Shown: positions 35,264-44,489, counted from the stretch's first letter. The stretch is 64,000 nucleotides of DNA from Bin87 sp965220105 (GCA_965220105.1 OZ244811.1:1860001-1924000), one strand, 5' to 3'. Program-made: numbers and translations. Notes: generated by a model from the letters alone, not told the origin.

Positions 35264-35292
35264 TTGACATTGCCGGCGGCCCTCGCCACAAT
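35264..35292 (+). promoter_or_regulatory. Promoter for the GatC-like/amidase operon
   Basis: TTGACA (35264-35269), a 17-base spacer and CACAAT (35287-35292), about 90 bases before the first gene. Confidence 0.6.
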
Positions 35293-35381
35293 TGCGCCAC
35301 CGTTAGGTTCGCCGTGATTCCCCGGCGCTTGGGCATTCGTGCCGCATTGCATCGGGAGGCGCCGCGTTGGGAGGTTGAATT

Positions 35382-35585
35382 TTGCCAGATTTGAACGACG
35401 CCGAGATACGGGCTCTGGCCAATGCCTCAGACATCAATATCCCGGACGACCTGGTGGGCGAAGTGCGTGAATCGCTGAACGGGCTGCTGGCTGCCCTGGC
35501 CGTCATCGACGAGCCTGACGTTGCCGGCGTGGAACCCCTGCCAATCATCATTTCCGACACCGCACGTCAGCAGGAGGCGCCGTGA
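35382..35585 (+). CDS. GatC/AtzG-like small amidotransferase subunit
   Basis: A 67-residue helical protein (LNDAEIRALANASDINIPDD, ESLNGLLAALAVIDEPDVAG, VEPLP) resembling GatC and the AtzG-type small partners of amidases, which wrap around the amidase subunit. It is shorter than typical GatC (~95). TTG 35382 is the start, with GGGAGG seven bases upstream. Its stop overlaps the amidase ATG (TGATG), so the pair is coupled. No gatB is present in the window. Confidence 0.65.
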   Translation: MPDLNDAEIRALANASDINIPDDLVGEVRESLNGLLAALAVIDEPDVAGVEPLPIIISDTARQQEAP

Positions 35586-37006
35586 TGGCAAGTGCAGACC
35601 TTTGCTACCTGTCGGCCACCGAACTCGGGGAGCGGATAGCGTCCGGCGCAATATCCTCTGCCGATGCTACCGAGGCGTACCTGCAACGCATCGCCGACCT
35701 GGATGGCAACTACGCTTCGTATATCACGGTCACCGCCGACCGGGCCCGGGAAGATGCCCGCCGGGCCGACGCTGAGTTGGCTGCCGGGCAACGTCGCGGG
35801 CCGCTCCATGGCGTGCCGGTGGCGGTGAAGGACCAGTTCAACACGGCCGGCATCGTCACCACCAACGGTTCCACGATAATGGCCGAAAACGTGCCTGCTG
35901 AGGACGCCACGGTGATGGTCCGGCTGCGCGAGGCAGGCACTGTGCTCCTGGGCAAGCTCAATATGAGCGAATACGCCAGCGGTGACGCCTTTCGCCATCC
36001 CTACGGGAGGCCGCGCAACCCGTGGGATACCGACCGAAACCCCGGCACCAGCAGCAGCGGATCCGGCGCGGCCACCGCGGCGTTCCTGTGCGCCACGTCC
36101 CTGGGCGAGGACACGGGTGGCAGCATCCGTGGGCCGGCGGCGTTCTGCGGTTTGGTGGGCATCCGGCCCACCTTCGGGCGGGTCAGCCGGCACGGGGTCT
36201 TTGGCGCCAGCTGGTCGATGGATACCGTGGGCCCAATTTCCCGAACCGTGACGGACTGCGCCAATACCCTGGCCGCCATCGCCGGCCACGATCCCAACGA
36301 CGCGCAGACGTGGGATGTTCCGGTGCCCGATTACGCCGTTGGGTTGGGCGATGGCATAGATGGGCTCAAAGTAGGTCTGATAACAGAGCGTGTTCACACC
36401 GACGCCAACGATCCCGAGGTTAGAGACGCCATCATCGCGGCCGCCGGCGTGCTGGCCGGCCTGGGCGCCGACGTACGGGAAGTGTCGATACCGCTCATCG
36501 TCAACTCGTCGGAAATCTCCTACGGCATCATCAGCAGCGACGCGGCGATGCTGAACTGGGACATCATCACCACGGAACGGTTGCGGGAATTGGACCACAA
36601 CAATCAGGTGCGTCTGCTCATGGGCAGCATTGTACCGGCCAAGATTTATCAAAAGGCGGCGCGACTGCGGGACGTGCTGCGTCGGCAAATACTGGCCGCG
36701 CTGGACGACGTTGACGTGCTGGTGATGCCGGCGTCGTCGGTGCCGGCCACGCTGATACCCGACTCGGCGGGTCTGGGCACGAAGGAAGACGTCATAGCTG
36801 GATTCAAGGGACGGCGGGGATTCACCGCGCCGTTCAACCTGGCCAACCTGCCCGCGTTATCGATAAACTGCGGATACACCGGGTCGGGGCTGCCCATCGG
36901 TCTGCAAATCGCCGGTAGAGCTTTCGACGAGTCGACGCTGTTCCGCGCAGCCTACGCCTACGAGCAAGCGACCGATTGGGGACAGCGGCGTCCGCCCGGC
37001 GTCTGA
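35585..37006 (+). CDS. Amidase, GatA-like
   Basis: The 473-residue amidase-signature enzyme has the Ser-cisSer-Lys triad: Lys in GVPVAVKDQFNTAG, cis-Ser in GTSSSGSGAATAAF and nucleophile Ser in GEDTGGSIRGPAAFCG. It could be the glutaminase subunit GatA of aminoacyl-tRNA amidotransferase, but the small partner is atypical, gatB is absent, and a second amidase follows. A catabolic or biosynthetic amidase is at least as likely. Confidence 0.85.
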   Translation: MASADLCYLSATELGERIASGAISSADATEAYLQRIADLDGNYASYITVTADRAREDARRADAELAAGQRRGPLHGVPVAVKDQFNTAGIVTTNGSTIMAENVPAEDATVMVRLREAGTVLLGKLNMSEYASGDAFRHPYGRPRNPWDTDRNPGTSSSGSGAATAAFLCATSLGEDTGGSIRGPAAFCGLVGIRPTFGRVSRHGVFGASWSMDTVGPISRTVTDCANTLAAIAGHDPNDAQTWDVPVPDYAVGLGDGIDGLKVGLITERVHTDANDPEVRDAIIAAAGVLAGLGADVREVSIPLIVNSSEISYGIISSDAAMLNWDIITTERLRELDHNNQVRLLMGSIVPAKIYQKAARLRDVLRRQILAALDDVDVLVMPASSVPATLIPDSAGLGTKEDVIAGFKGRRGFTAPFNLANLPALSINCGYTGSGLPIGLQIAGRAFDESTLFRAAYAYEQATDWGQRRPPGV

Positions 37007-37029
37007 ATCTGACAAGAGGCCAATGCATC

Positions 37030-38379
37030 ATGCCAAACCCCAACGAACTCACCGCCACCCAGGCTGCCCACGCGGTGGCGAAAAGGAGCATCACGGCGAC
37101 GGAGCTGGCTGAAGCCTGCCTCAATCGGATTGAATCCCTGGATGCCAGATTGAAAGCCTGGGTATACGTGGACCGTGAAGCGGTGCTGGCGGAAGCGCGG
37201 GCCGCCGATCAGGCCTTATCGTCGGGTCGCCCACTGGGTCCGTTGCACGGTGTTCCGGTCGGCCTCAAGGACATTTACTACACGGCAAACATCCCCACGC
37301 GAGCCGGCAGCGAGGTGTACAAGGACTTCGTTCCCGAATTCGACGCCACGTCGGTGACTCTGCTCAAGAGGGCTGGCGCGTTGATGCTGGGGAAGGCGGT
37401 AACTACGGAGTTCGCCTGCCTGGACCCTTCACCAACGGTGAATCCGTGGAACGCGGCGCATACGCCGGGAGGCAGCAGCAGCGGCTCGGCGGTGGCAGTG
37501 GCCTCGCGCATGTGTCCGGCTGCCCTGGGTTCCCAGACGGTTGGGTCGGTGCTGCGACCGGCAGCATACAACGGCGTGGTCGGGTTCAAACCGACTTTCG
37601 GACGGGTTAGCCGATACGGGGTGGTACCGGTCAGCTGGAACCTGGATACGGTGGGCTGGCTGGTGAGGAGCGTGGAAGACGCCGCATTGCTTTTGCAGGT
37701 AATGTCGGGGCCGGACGTTAACGATCCGGTATCGTCCCACGAACCGGTGGGGGATTATCTGTCTGGAATAGCCGACCCGCCGGCGCCCCGCATCGGTGTG
37801 CTGCGGCGGTACTTCTACCAGGGGGCGGACGCGGAGACGCGTCAACATCTGGATAGCGTGGTTGAACGACTGGCGCAGGCCGGCGCCCGGATTGAAGAGC
37901 TACCGATGCCTCCCAGCATCGACACGGCGTACGTCAACCAACGCCTGATAATGTCGGTGGAAGCGGCGGCGTTTCACGAACCTATGTACCGCGTGCAGGC
38001 CGAGGACTATCAGCCCAAGCTGCGAGCGATGCTGGCCGACGGTTTGCAGGTGGACGGCATCGCCTATTCGCGTGCGTTGGAAAATCGACGGCAGTTCATC
38101 ACCGACATGGAGCAGCTTTCCCAGCAGTGCGACGTCCTGCTGACGCCGGCCACGCCGTCGCCGCCACAGGCCGATGTCACAAACACCGGCGATCCGGCGT
38201 TCCAGGGGCCTTGGACATCATGCGGCTTGCCGGCCATCGCATTGCCCTCGGGCATCGCCGAATCGGGATTGCCGCTGGGCATCCAGCTGGTGGCGTCGCC
38301 CTTTGCGGAGTCGAGATTGCTGTCGTCGGCGGCCTGGTGCGAGGATGTATTGGGCGTGGACCTGATGCCGCCGGTATAG
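37030..38379 (+). CDS. Amidase, second tandem copy
   Basis: The 449-residue amidase-signature protein is paralogous to the upstream gene. The triad is kept: Lys in GVPVGLKDIYYTANI, cis-Ser in GGSSSGSAVAVASRM and Ser in LGSQTVGSVLRPAAYNG. The substrate-facing C-terminal half differs strongly from the first copy, suggesting a different substrate. ATG 37030 is preceded by AGAGG, 23 bases after the first amidase's stop. Confidence 0.85.
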   Translation: MPNPNELTATQAAHAVAKRSITATELAEACLNRIESLDARLKAWVYVDREAVLAEARAADQALSSGRPLGPLHGVPVGLKDIYYTANIPTRAGSEVYKDFVPEFDATSVTLLKRAGALMLGKAVTTEFACLDPSPTVNPWNAAHTPGGSSSGSAVAVASRMCPAALGSQTVGSVLRPAAYNGVVGFKPTFGRVSRYGVVPVSWNLDTVGWLVRSVEDAALLLQVMSGPDVNDPVSSHEPVGDYLSGIADPPAPRIGVLRRYFYQGADAETRQHLDSVVERLAQAGARIEELPMPPSIDTAYVNQRLIMSVEAAAFHEPMYRVQAEDYQPKLRAMLADGLQVDGIAYSRALENRRQFITDMEQLSQQCDVLLTPATPSPPQADVTNTGDPAFQGPWTSCGLPAIALPSGIAESGLPLGIQLVASPFAESRLLSSAAWCEDVLGVDLMPPV

Positions 38380-38806
38380 ATCGTTTAAAGGGCGGTACGT
38401 AAAATCTCATTTAGCGGATACTAAAATACATGAAAGGCAGCGTATTAAACTATACAGTGCAGACTACCTCGGGCGTCATGTCCGGAGTTGATAACCAGCG
38501 GTCCGTTCATCGTAGGGGTTATTTCATTTGTTGAGGGCATCATGTACTTGACAGCCTCGGATGAAGATTTCGAGCGAAAGTACGTCCGCTGATAGCAAAC
38601 AGGTCGAACCCCATCGGGCATTTCTAAAACGGTATCCCGATGATATTGCGTAATCAGCGATACATCCTTCCTTGCCAGTATTACACGCCATGTCCAGATG
38701 CCCGATGACGGTGGGCTGTCGACTTCGTTGCCTGGCAACCGTACTGGTAATTATGGGTATTTTTGGGGTAGGATAAGCCCCTACAATCATCAAGGAGACC
38801 CAACCA
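38380..38806. other. AT-richer intergenic region, no supported gene
   Basis: This 427-base stretch is visibly richer in A/T than its flanks. Minus-strand frames (for example 38445-38738, reading MPSTNEITPTMNGPLVINSG) are open but match nothing, and one runs into the antisense of the thiolase. No tRNA, hairpin terminator or repeat was recognised apart from a possible ribosome site (AAGGAGA) just before the thiolase ATG. Confidence 0.5.
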
Positions 38807-40081
38807 ATGGCAACTACTCGCCCGCGCCGGCTGGCGCGCCAGGTGTCAATCGTCGGCGCCGGACTGTCCCAGTTCGGTGCGTATCCCGACAAGACCAGTC
38901 GCGACCTGTTCGTGGAAGCGTTCCAGGATATGCAGGAGAATATTGACCAGGGCATTACCGCCCAGGACATCGAAGCCGGTTACCTGGGTAACTATTCCGC
39001 CGACCTGTTCGAGCATCAGGGCCACACCGCGCCCATTATGGCCGACTGGTTGGGGATGACGCCGACTCCCTTCACCCGGGTGGAAAACGCCTGCGCCAGC
39101 AGCGGCAGCGCGCTGCGCGAGGGCGTAATGGCCATCGCCAGCGGTATGTATGACGTGGTGCTCGTGGGCGGCGTTGAGAAAATGACGTCCCTACCCACGG
39201 AGGGCGTGACCGACGTTCTCGCGTCGGCAGCGGACGGCCTGTACGAGGTGCCGGCGGGGCTAACTTTCCCGGGCATTTTCGGCGCCATCGCCAAGGCCCA
39301 CATGGACCGCTACGAGACCAATCTGAATCATTTGCTCAAGGTCGGCATCAAGAATCATGAGAATGGCAAGCTGAACCCCAAGGCCCAGTTCCAGCAGACG
39401 GTGCGGGACATGATGGATCGCCGCAAGGCGCGGGCCGAGCAGCGCGGCGAAACCGTGCCCGACTGGGCCGACGAGCTGGATTTCCTCAACGACGCCCGGG
39501 CCAACCCGTGGATTGCCTGGCCGCTGCGGCTGTACGACTGCGCGCCGATCACCGACGGTGCGTCCTGCGTGCTGCTGGTGGCCAGCGACATCGCCAACCA
39601 GTTCACCGACCAGCCGATCCGCATGGCGGGTATCGGCCAGGCGACCGGGCGACCGCTGCACGATGCCGAAGAGCTGACGTCGTTGTCGGCGGCCAAAATC
39701 GCGGCGGAGCAAGCCTACGGGATGGCGGGCATTGGGCCCAACGATGTTGGTGTGGCTGAAGTCCATGACTGCTTCACCATCGCCGAGATCGTAGCCAGCG
39801 AGGACCTGGGGTTCTTTGCCCCCGGCGAGGGGCCCCACGCGGTGGACGAAGGGCGCACCGCCCGCAGCGGCGACCGGCCCATCAACACCAGTGGCGGTTT
39901 GAAGGCCAAGGGGCATCCGGTGGGAGCCAGCGGCGTGGCCCAGGTCATCGAGGTCTACAAGCAACTGCGTGGCGAAGCCGGTGAGCGTCAGTTGGACAAT
40001 CCGAACCTGGAGTTTGGTTTGACCCACAACGTGGGCGGCACTGGCGGCACCTGCGTCGTCAACGTGCTGCAACGCGGCTAG
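38807..40081 (+). CDS. Thiolase family acyl-CoA acetyltransferase (SCP-x-like)
   Basis: The 424-residue protein has the thiolase fold: nucleophile Cys in VENACASSGSALREGV, His in VHDCFTIAEIVASED, GLKAKGHPVGASGVAQV, and a closing HNVGGTGGTCVV. The SCP-x/thiolase-like branch is indicated by the short N-terminus and by pairing with a DUF35 protein. Role: CoA-dependent cleavage or condensation of beta-ketoacyl-CoA, in fatty or steroid-like acid metabolism. The DUF35 gene follows after nine bases. Confidence 0.9.
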   Translation: MATTRPRRLARQVSIVGAGLSQFGAYPDKTSRDLFVEAFQDMQENIDQGITAQDIEAGYLGNYSADLFEHQGHTAPIMADWLGMTPTPFTRVENACASSGSALREGVMAIASGMYDVVLVGGVEKMTSLPTEGVTDVLASAADGLYEVPAGLTFPGIFGAIAKAHMDRYETNLNHLLKVGIKNHENGKLNPKAQFQQTVRDMMDRRKARAEQRGETVPDWADELDFLNDARANPWIAWPLRLYDCAPITDGASCVLLVASDIANQFTDQPIRMAGIGQATGRPLHDAEELTSLSAAKIAAEQAYGMAGIGPNDVGVAEVHDCFTIAEIVASEDLGFFAPGEGPHAVDEGRTARSGDRPINTSGGLKAKGHPVGASGVAQVIEVYKQLRGEAGERQLDNPNLEFGLTHNVGGTGGTCVVNVLQRG

Positions 40082-40090
40082 GGGGTTGCC

Positions 40091-40510
40091 ATGACCACCG
40101 ACGCCGAATCCAGGCCGTTCAACGCCGCCTCATTCTATGCGTTCCTCAAGGAAGGTCGGTTCATGGGCGTGCGCTGCCGTGAGAACGGGAACATCTACGC
40201 CGAGGCCCGACCCATCGACCCAGTGAGCCACAGCCGGGATATGGAATGGCATGAGCTGAGCGGTCGGGCGACTTTGAGCACTTTCACGTGCATCTCGGTG
40301 GCGCCGGCGTCGCTGGAGGCCAAGGGTTACGGGCGCAATAATCCGTACTGCACGGGCATAGTGACGCTGGAGGAGGGTCCGCGGATCAGCGCGCGAATCT
40401 CTGGAGTGGATGCGGCCAACCCGCAGACCATTCCCACCGACCTGCCGGTGGTGTTGGCGTTGGACGAGATAGACGCCGACGACCCGGGGCTGGTGTTCCG
40501 GCCGGCTTGA
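40091..40510 (+). CDS. DUF35 OB-fold protein without the zinc-ribbon cysteines
   Basis: A 139-residue partner of the thiolase. DUF35 proteins usually carry a rubredoxin-like zinc knuckle (two CxxC) followed by an OB fold that binds acyl-CoA. Here the knuckle region reads GVRCRENGNIYAEARPIDP, with just one Cys, so zinc binding is improbable. The OB part is normal (LSGRATLSTFTCISVAPASL, GIVTLEEGPRISARISG). The thiolase-DUF35 pair is common in acyl-CoA metabolism and archaeal-type complexes. Confidence 0.8.
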   Translation: MTTDAESRPFNAASFYAFLKEGRFMGVRCRENGNIYAEARPIDPVSHSRDMEWHELSGRATLSTFTCISVAPASLEAKGYGRNNPYCTGIVTLEEGPRISARISGVDAANPQTIPTDLPVVLALDEIDADDPGLVFRPA

Positions 40511-40534
40511 CGTCGCCCAGCGATTCAAAAAAGT

Positions 40535-40574
40535 GTAGGGGCTACCAACCGGTCGCCCCTACGTATTGGTAGCC
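40535..40574. repeat. Overlapping alternative hairpins
   Basis: GTAGGGGC (40535-40542) pairs with GCCCCTAC (40555-40562), while GGCTACCAA (40540-40548) pairs with TTGGTAGCC (40566-40574). The two stems share bases and cannot form together. It lies between the convergent DUF35 and VOC genes. It may be a two-way terminator or a dispersed repeat; no T-run is present. Confidence 0.6.
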
Positions 40575-40589
40575 GGTGTCGTAGTTGGC

Positions 40590-41015
40590 CTAGTCGAAGC
40601 CGCGAGTGCCGATCCAGCCGGTGCCGGAGACGTCGATCATCTCGCCGTTGGGGCCTTCGTACTTGGTCTCCACGTTCTGGGTGCGGGGGCCGCCCATGCC
40701 GGCGTGCAGCGCGTTGTTGACGTCGTCCATGGGCTTGGAGTTGTTTTCCATCAGCCGCTTTTCGATGTCTTCCAGGTCTTCGACCTCGAAGCCGATGTGG
40801 TGGATGCCTTCCCAGTCCTTGCCGCGCTCACCGGCCACAGTGTCGTTCTGGAAATCCAGGATGGCCATGTTGACGTTGCCGTCGCTGAGCATGAAGCCGC
40901 GGGCGTTTTCGCTCTCCAACTGGGCCACTTGACGAAGCCCAAAGACTTCGGAGTAGAACTTGGCGGTGCCTTCCGCGTCGTTGGTGGCGATGGCGATGTG
41001 CTTGATCTGAGGCAT
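40590..41015 (-). CDS. VOC (glyoxalase-like) family protein
   Basis: The 141-residue protein has two beta-alpha-beta-beta-beta modules of the vicinal-oxygen-chelate fold. Putative metal ligands are His in QIKHIAIATNDAEG, His in GIHHIGFEVEDLED and Glu in YEGPNGEMIDVSG. Overall pattern (FYSEVFGLRQVAQLE) recalls methylmalonyl-CoA epimerase/glyoxalase I relatives; the exact reaction is not assignable. Confidence 0.85.
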   Translation of the reverse strand: MPQIKHIAIATNDAEGTAKFYSEVFGLRQVAQLESENARGFMLSDGNVNMAILDFQNDTVAGERGKDWEGIHHIGFEVEDLEDIEKRLMENNSKPMDDVNNALHAGMGGPRTQNVETKYEGPNGEMIDVSGTGWIGTRGFD

Positions 41016-41294
41016 GTCTCCCTCCCTACGTATGTTGTAATCTGGCGACCAGGACGCATTGCCTGGAGAACTGATGGCGCAACAATACCACGTTTGCCGT
41101 TGCTGGGCTAGTGGCGATGGAACACGCCCGTCCCCGGGGCAGGTGTCCTGGTTGGCGTTATTCCGGGCGCAATGCGGCGTGACCGGCGTCTGAATGCCAC
41201 AGGCTGTTGCTGCCCGTTCGGCGGGTGGGACGCCGTGTTAGAATGGCGCAACTTCAAGATATCAAGCACGTGGGAAATCACGAGGAGGCAATAC

Positions 41295-42461
41295 ATGGCT
41301 GCTCCAGCGCGGATGAATTTTGGCGTATTCATGGCACCGTTCCACCGGGTCGGCGAGAATCCGACGCTGGCGCTGGAGCGCGACCTGGAACTGCTGCAAT
41401 GGCTGGACCATCTGGGTTATGACGAAGCATGGATCGGTGAGCACCACAGCGCCGGCTGGGAAACCATCGCCTCCCCGGAGGTTTTCATGGCAACCGCCGC
41501 CGAGCGGACGCGCAACCTGCGTTTGGGCACGGGCGTGGTGAGCCTGCCCTATCACCATCCGTATATGGTGGCCAACCGGATGGTGCTGCTCGACCACCTC
41601 ACCCGCGGCCGGGTGATGCTGGGCGTAGGGCCCGGCGCATTGGCCTCCGATGCGTACATGTTCGGCATCGACCCCGCCCGTCAGCGGGAAATGATGGACG
41701 AATCGCTGGGGGCCATCAAACGACTGATGGACAGTCCCGAACCCTACACCTACACCAGCGACTGGTTTGAGCTGCACGACGCGCATCTCCAATTGCGTCC
41801 TTACCAGCAGCCCTTCCCGCTGGTGGTCGCATCAGTGCAGTCGCCGGCTGGCGTGATGACGGCTGGCAAGTACGGCGCGGGGGTCATTTCGTTGAGCGTG
41901 CCGCGGGATATGGTACGGTCAACGTCGCTGAAGTCCCAGTGGGCCATCGCGGAGGAGACGGCCGCGGAGCACGGCCAAACCGTCAAGCGCGAGGAATGGC
42001 GTCTCTCGGTTGGTGTGCACCTGGCCGAAAGCAAGAAAGAAGCCCAGGAGGATATTCGCGAGGGCTCGGCGCGGGTAGTTACTGAATACTTTGGTAACAC
42101 GCTGGGACACGAGGTTCCCGACGTGCCTCGCGACCAGATTGTGGATTTCATGACCGACAATAACCAGTGGATTGTGGGCACGCCGGACGACTGCATCAAG
42201 CGGATCAATGAGCTGCAGGAGATTTCCGGCGGTTTCGGTGGGATGCTGGTGCGCGTGGAGGATTGGGCGCCCCGGGACAAGCTGCATCGTTCGTACGAGC
42301 TGATGGCCCGCTACGTGATGCCCCAGTTCCAAGGGACTATCGCCGGTATCCAGACGTCCCAGCAGTGGGCATCCGACATGCGGGACACGTTGCAGGTGAA
42401 CCGCCGCGCCGGCCTGGATCGCGCTGCCGAAGTATACGAGCAGACCCGCCAACAGAGCTAA
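41295..42461 (+). CDS. LLM class flavin-dependent oxidoreductase (luciferase-like)
   Basis: The 388-residue luciferase-like monooxygenase begins MNFGVFMAPFHRVGENPTLA, with EAWIGEHHSAGWETIASPEV, RTRNLRLGTGVVSLPYHHPY and GRVMLGVGPGALASDAYMFG. It uses reduced FMN or F420 and oxygen on an organic substrate not predictable here. GAGGAGG six bases before ATG 41295 decides the start. The 280 bases upstream hold no gene. A hairpin terminator follows. Confidence 0.9.
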   Translation: MAAPARMNFGVFMAPFHRVGENPTLALERDLELLQWLDHLGYDEAWIGEHHSAGWETIASPEVFMATAAERTRNLRLGTGVVSLPYHHPYMVANRMVLLDHLTRGRVMLGVGPGALASDAYMFGIDPARQREMMDESLGAIKRLMDSPEPYTYTSDWFELHDAHLQLRPYQQPFPLVVASVQSPAGVMTAGKYGAGVISLSVPRDMVRSTSLKSQWAIAEETAAEHGQTVKREEWRLSVGVHLAESKKEAQEDIREGSARVVTEYFGNTLGHEVPDVPRDQIVDFMTDNNQWIVGTPDDCIKRINELQEISGGFGGMLVRVEDWAPRDKLHRSYELMARYVMPQFQGTIAGIQTSQQWASDMRDTLQVNRRAGLDRAAEVYEQTRQQS

Positions 42462-42480
42462 CCGGTCAACGACTCCCAAC

Positions 42481-42525
42481 GGGACGCATCCGACGATCCG
42501 TCGGGTGCGTCCTTATCTATTTTTC
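42481..42525 (+). terminator. Terminator after the LLM gene
   Basis: GGGACGCATCCGACG and CGTCGGGTGCGTCC form a very stable hairpin, followed by a broken T-tract (TTATCTATTTTT). Confidence 0.75.
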
Positions 42526-42539
42526 TGCGCGGCGGTGAA

Positions 42540-42570
42540 TTGCGTGGGACAGAATCGTTGCAGGTATAAT
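42540..42570 (+). promoter_or_regulatory. Promoter for pyk
   Basis: A perfect TATAAT (42565-42570) has TTGCGT (42540-42545) upstream at 19 bases, slightly long. It is 87 bases before the pyk ATG. Confidence 0.55.
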
Positions 42571-42656
42571 GCAGTCAGAAGCGAACTAACGAAGGCCATC
42601 ATGAGCCCAATGGCGTGGGCCGCCGGGAACCTGCCGGTCAGGCAAAGGAATGGGAA

Positions 42657-44105
42657 ATGCGGAAGACAAAGATTATTGCCACCATAGGCCCGGCGTCGCG
42701 GTCGCCGGAGACCCTGGATCGCCTGGTGGCAGCTGGAATGGACGTGGCGCGGCTGAACTTTTCCCACGGTACGCTGGAAGAGCACGCCGAAGTCATCGCC
42801 AATGTCCGCGAAGCGTCCCGGCGCCAGAACCGCCCGGTTGCGGTGCTGCAGGACCTGGGCGGCAACAAGTTCCGGTTGGGGCACATGGCGGAAGCCATTC
42901 AACTGAACTTCGGCGATGCGATTTCGATCGTCAACGAACCGCGATCGGAAGACCCCGGCCAGTTGCCATTTCCGGAGCCGTCCATCCTGAGAAACCTTCG
43001 ACCCGGCAACCTGGTTTACATCTCCGATGGCACGGTTTGCCTGGAAGTGTTGGATGTTACGGATGACCTGGAAGTCAAAACCCGGGTGCGTATCGGCGGG
43101 AATCTGTCCTCGTACAAGGGCGTGAACCTGCCCGACGTGCCTATCGACATGCCGGTAATTACTGAGAGTGACAAGATTGCTCTCCAGTTCGGCGTGGAGC
43201 AGGAAGTGGACTGGGTAGCGCTCTCCTTCGTGAGAACGGGAGAGGACGTTCGCTACGCTCGAGCTTACCTGAACCAACTGAATAGCCGCGCGCCGGTAAT
43301 GGCCAAGCTGGAGCGTCGTGAATGCATCGACAACCTGGATGACATCCTTCGCGAGGTTGACGGCATCATGGTCGCCCGCGGGGATCTGGGCGTTGAGATG
43401 CCCATGGAGGAAGTTCCCGTCATCCAGAAAAATATGGTGACCAGGGCGAACGAGGCGGGCCGCATCTCGTCGGTGGCAACGCAGATGCTCCGCTCGATGG
43501 TAAATTCACCCACACCGACCCGGGCCGAAATTTCTGACATTGCCAACGCAGTGCTGGACGGTTGCGACTCGATCCTGCTGTCGGACGAGATAGCGGTGGG
43601 AGGGTATCCGGTAGAGGCGGTACGCATCGCGGACGCGGCCATCGTGCAAGCGGAAAAGATGTACCACTACTACACGGAGTTTCCGCAGCGCGACCAGACC
43701 CAATCGGTTACCTGGGGTGCGACACAGCTCACCAAGTCGTTGGATGCCAAACCCATCGTGATCACGAGCACCGGGCGCGCGGCGTTTGAGATGGCGCGGT
43801 TCCGGCCCGAGAACGACGTGCTGGTGTTCTCCCATGACGAGGCGGTGCAACGGCGCGTGTGCATGGCCTGGGGTCTGGCGCCGAAAGGCGTCATTCCGGC
43901 AGAACCCGACGTGGCGAAGCTGGTAACGCTGCTGGTGGACGAAGCGATGGCCACGGGTCTGGTTTCGGAGCGGGACATAGTGACGCTGGTGCATGGGTTC
44001 ATGACGGGTGTCACGGGCACGACCAACACCATCCAGGTGCTCAACATTCGGGAGTATCTGAACCACATCGGGCGCAACGCGGTGCCCCACGCGGCGCCGG
44101 TGTAA
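42657..44105 (+). CDS. pyk: Pyruvate kinase
   Basis: The 482-residue glycolytic enzyme makes pyruvate and ATP from phosphoenolpyruvate and ADP. It starts KTKIIATIGPASRSPETLD and shows DVARLNFSHG, the catalytic Lys/Glu region PVMAKLERRECIDN, IMVARGDLGVEMPMEEVPV and the nucleotide-effector domain (KPIVITSTGRAAFEMARFRP). In the usual motif the segment is MIARGDLGVE-x-P, kept here. ATG 42657 starts at the family N-terminus. Confidence 0.95.
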   Translation: MRKTKIIATIGPASRSPETLDRLVAAGMDVARLNFSHGTLEEHAEVIANVREASRRQNRPVAVLQDLGGNKFRLGHMAEAIQLNFGDAISIVNEPRSEDPGQLPFPEPSILRNLRPGNLVYISDGTVCLEVLDVTDDLEVKTRVRIGGNLSSYKGVNLPDVPIDMPVITESDKIALQFGVEQEVDWVALSFVRTGEDVRYARAYLNQLNSRAPVMAKLERRECIDNLDDILREVDGIMVARGDLGVEMPMEEVPVIQKNMVTRANEAGRISSVATQMLRSMVNSPTPTRAEISDIANAVLDGCDSILLSDEIAVGGYPVEAVRIADAAIVQAEKMYHYYTEFPQRDQTQSVTWGATQLTKSLDAKPIVITSTGRAAFEMARFRPENDVLVFSHDEAVQRRVCMAWGLAPKGVIPAEPDVAKLVTLLVDEAMATGLVSERDIVTLVHGFMTGVTGTTNTIQVLNIREYLNHIGRNAVPHAAPV

Positions 44106-44132
44106 GGGACGGCGTGTAAGCGGAGGCATAGT

Positions 44133-44489
44133 GTGACTGGTCAGGAGTATGCACAAAAAGCGCGTGATTTTCTGGCCGATGCAGACCGGGAATTTGCCGC
44201 CGGAGACCGGCAGCAGGCTTCGGAGAAACTCTACGGCGCGGCGAACGAAGCGCTGAGCGCCATAGCGTTACAGCGCGGCTGGCGGTATCGCACCCATCGG
44301 GATATGAAAAACGCCAGCCAACGACTGGCGGAAGAATACAGCGATCTTTTCTTGATTGGCGGATTTTCCATCGCCGAAAAGTTTCATAAGAACTTTTATC
44401 ACGACGAGATGGAAGATTACGAGATTGAGGTTGACCGTCCAGCGGTTCACCAGTTCGTTGCACGCGTGCTGGCGTTATTGGAGGGCTGA
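44133..44489 (+). CDS. HEPN/PaREP1-like small protein
   Basis: A 118-residue all-helical protein: EYAQKARDFLADADREFAAG, ASEKLYGAANEALSAIALQR, then RYRTHRDMKNASQRLAEEY. It resembles HEPN and PaREP1 families, which include toxin RNases and partners of nucleotidyltransferases. A possible R-x6-H runs from QRG to RTH. No partner gene is adjacent, so a toxin role is not supported. GTG 44133 is preceded by GGAGG at six bases. Confidence 0.65.
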   Translation: MTGQEYAQKARDFLADADREFAAGDRQQASEKLYGAANEALSAIALQRGWRYRTHRDMKNASQRLAEEYSDLFLIGGFSIAEKFHKNFYHDEMEDYEIEVDRPAVHQFVARVLALLEG

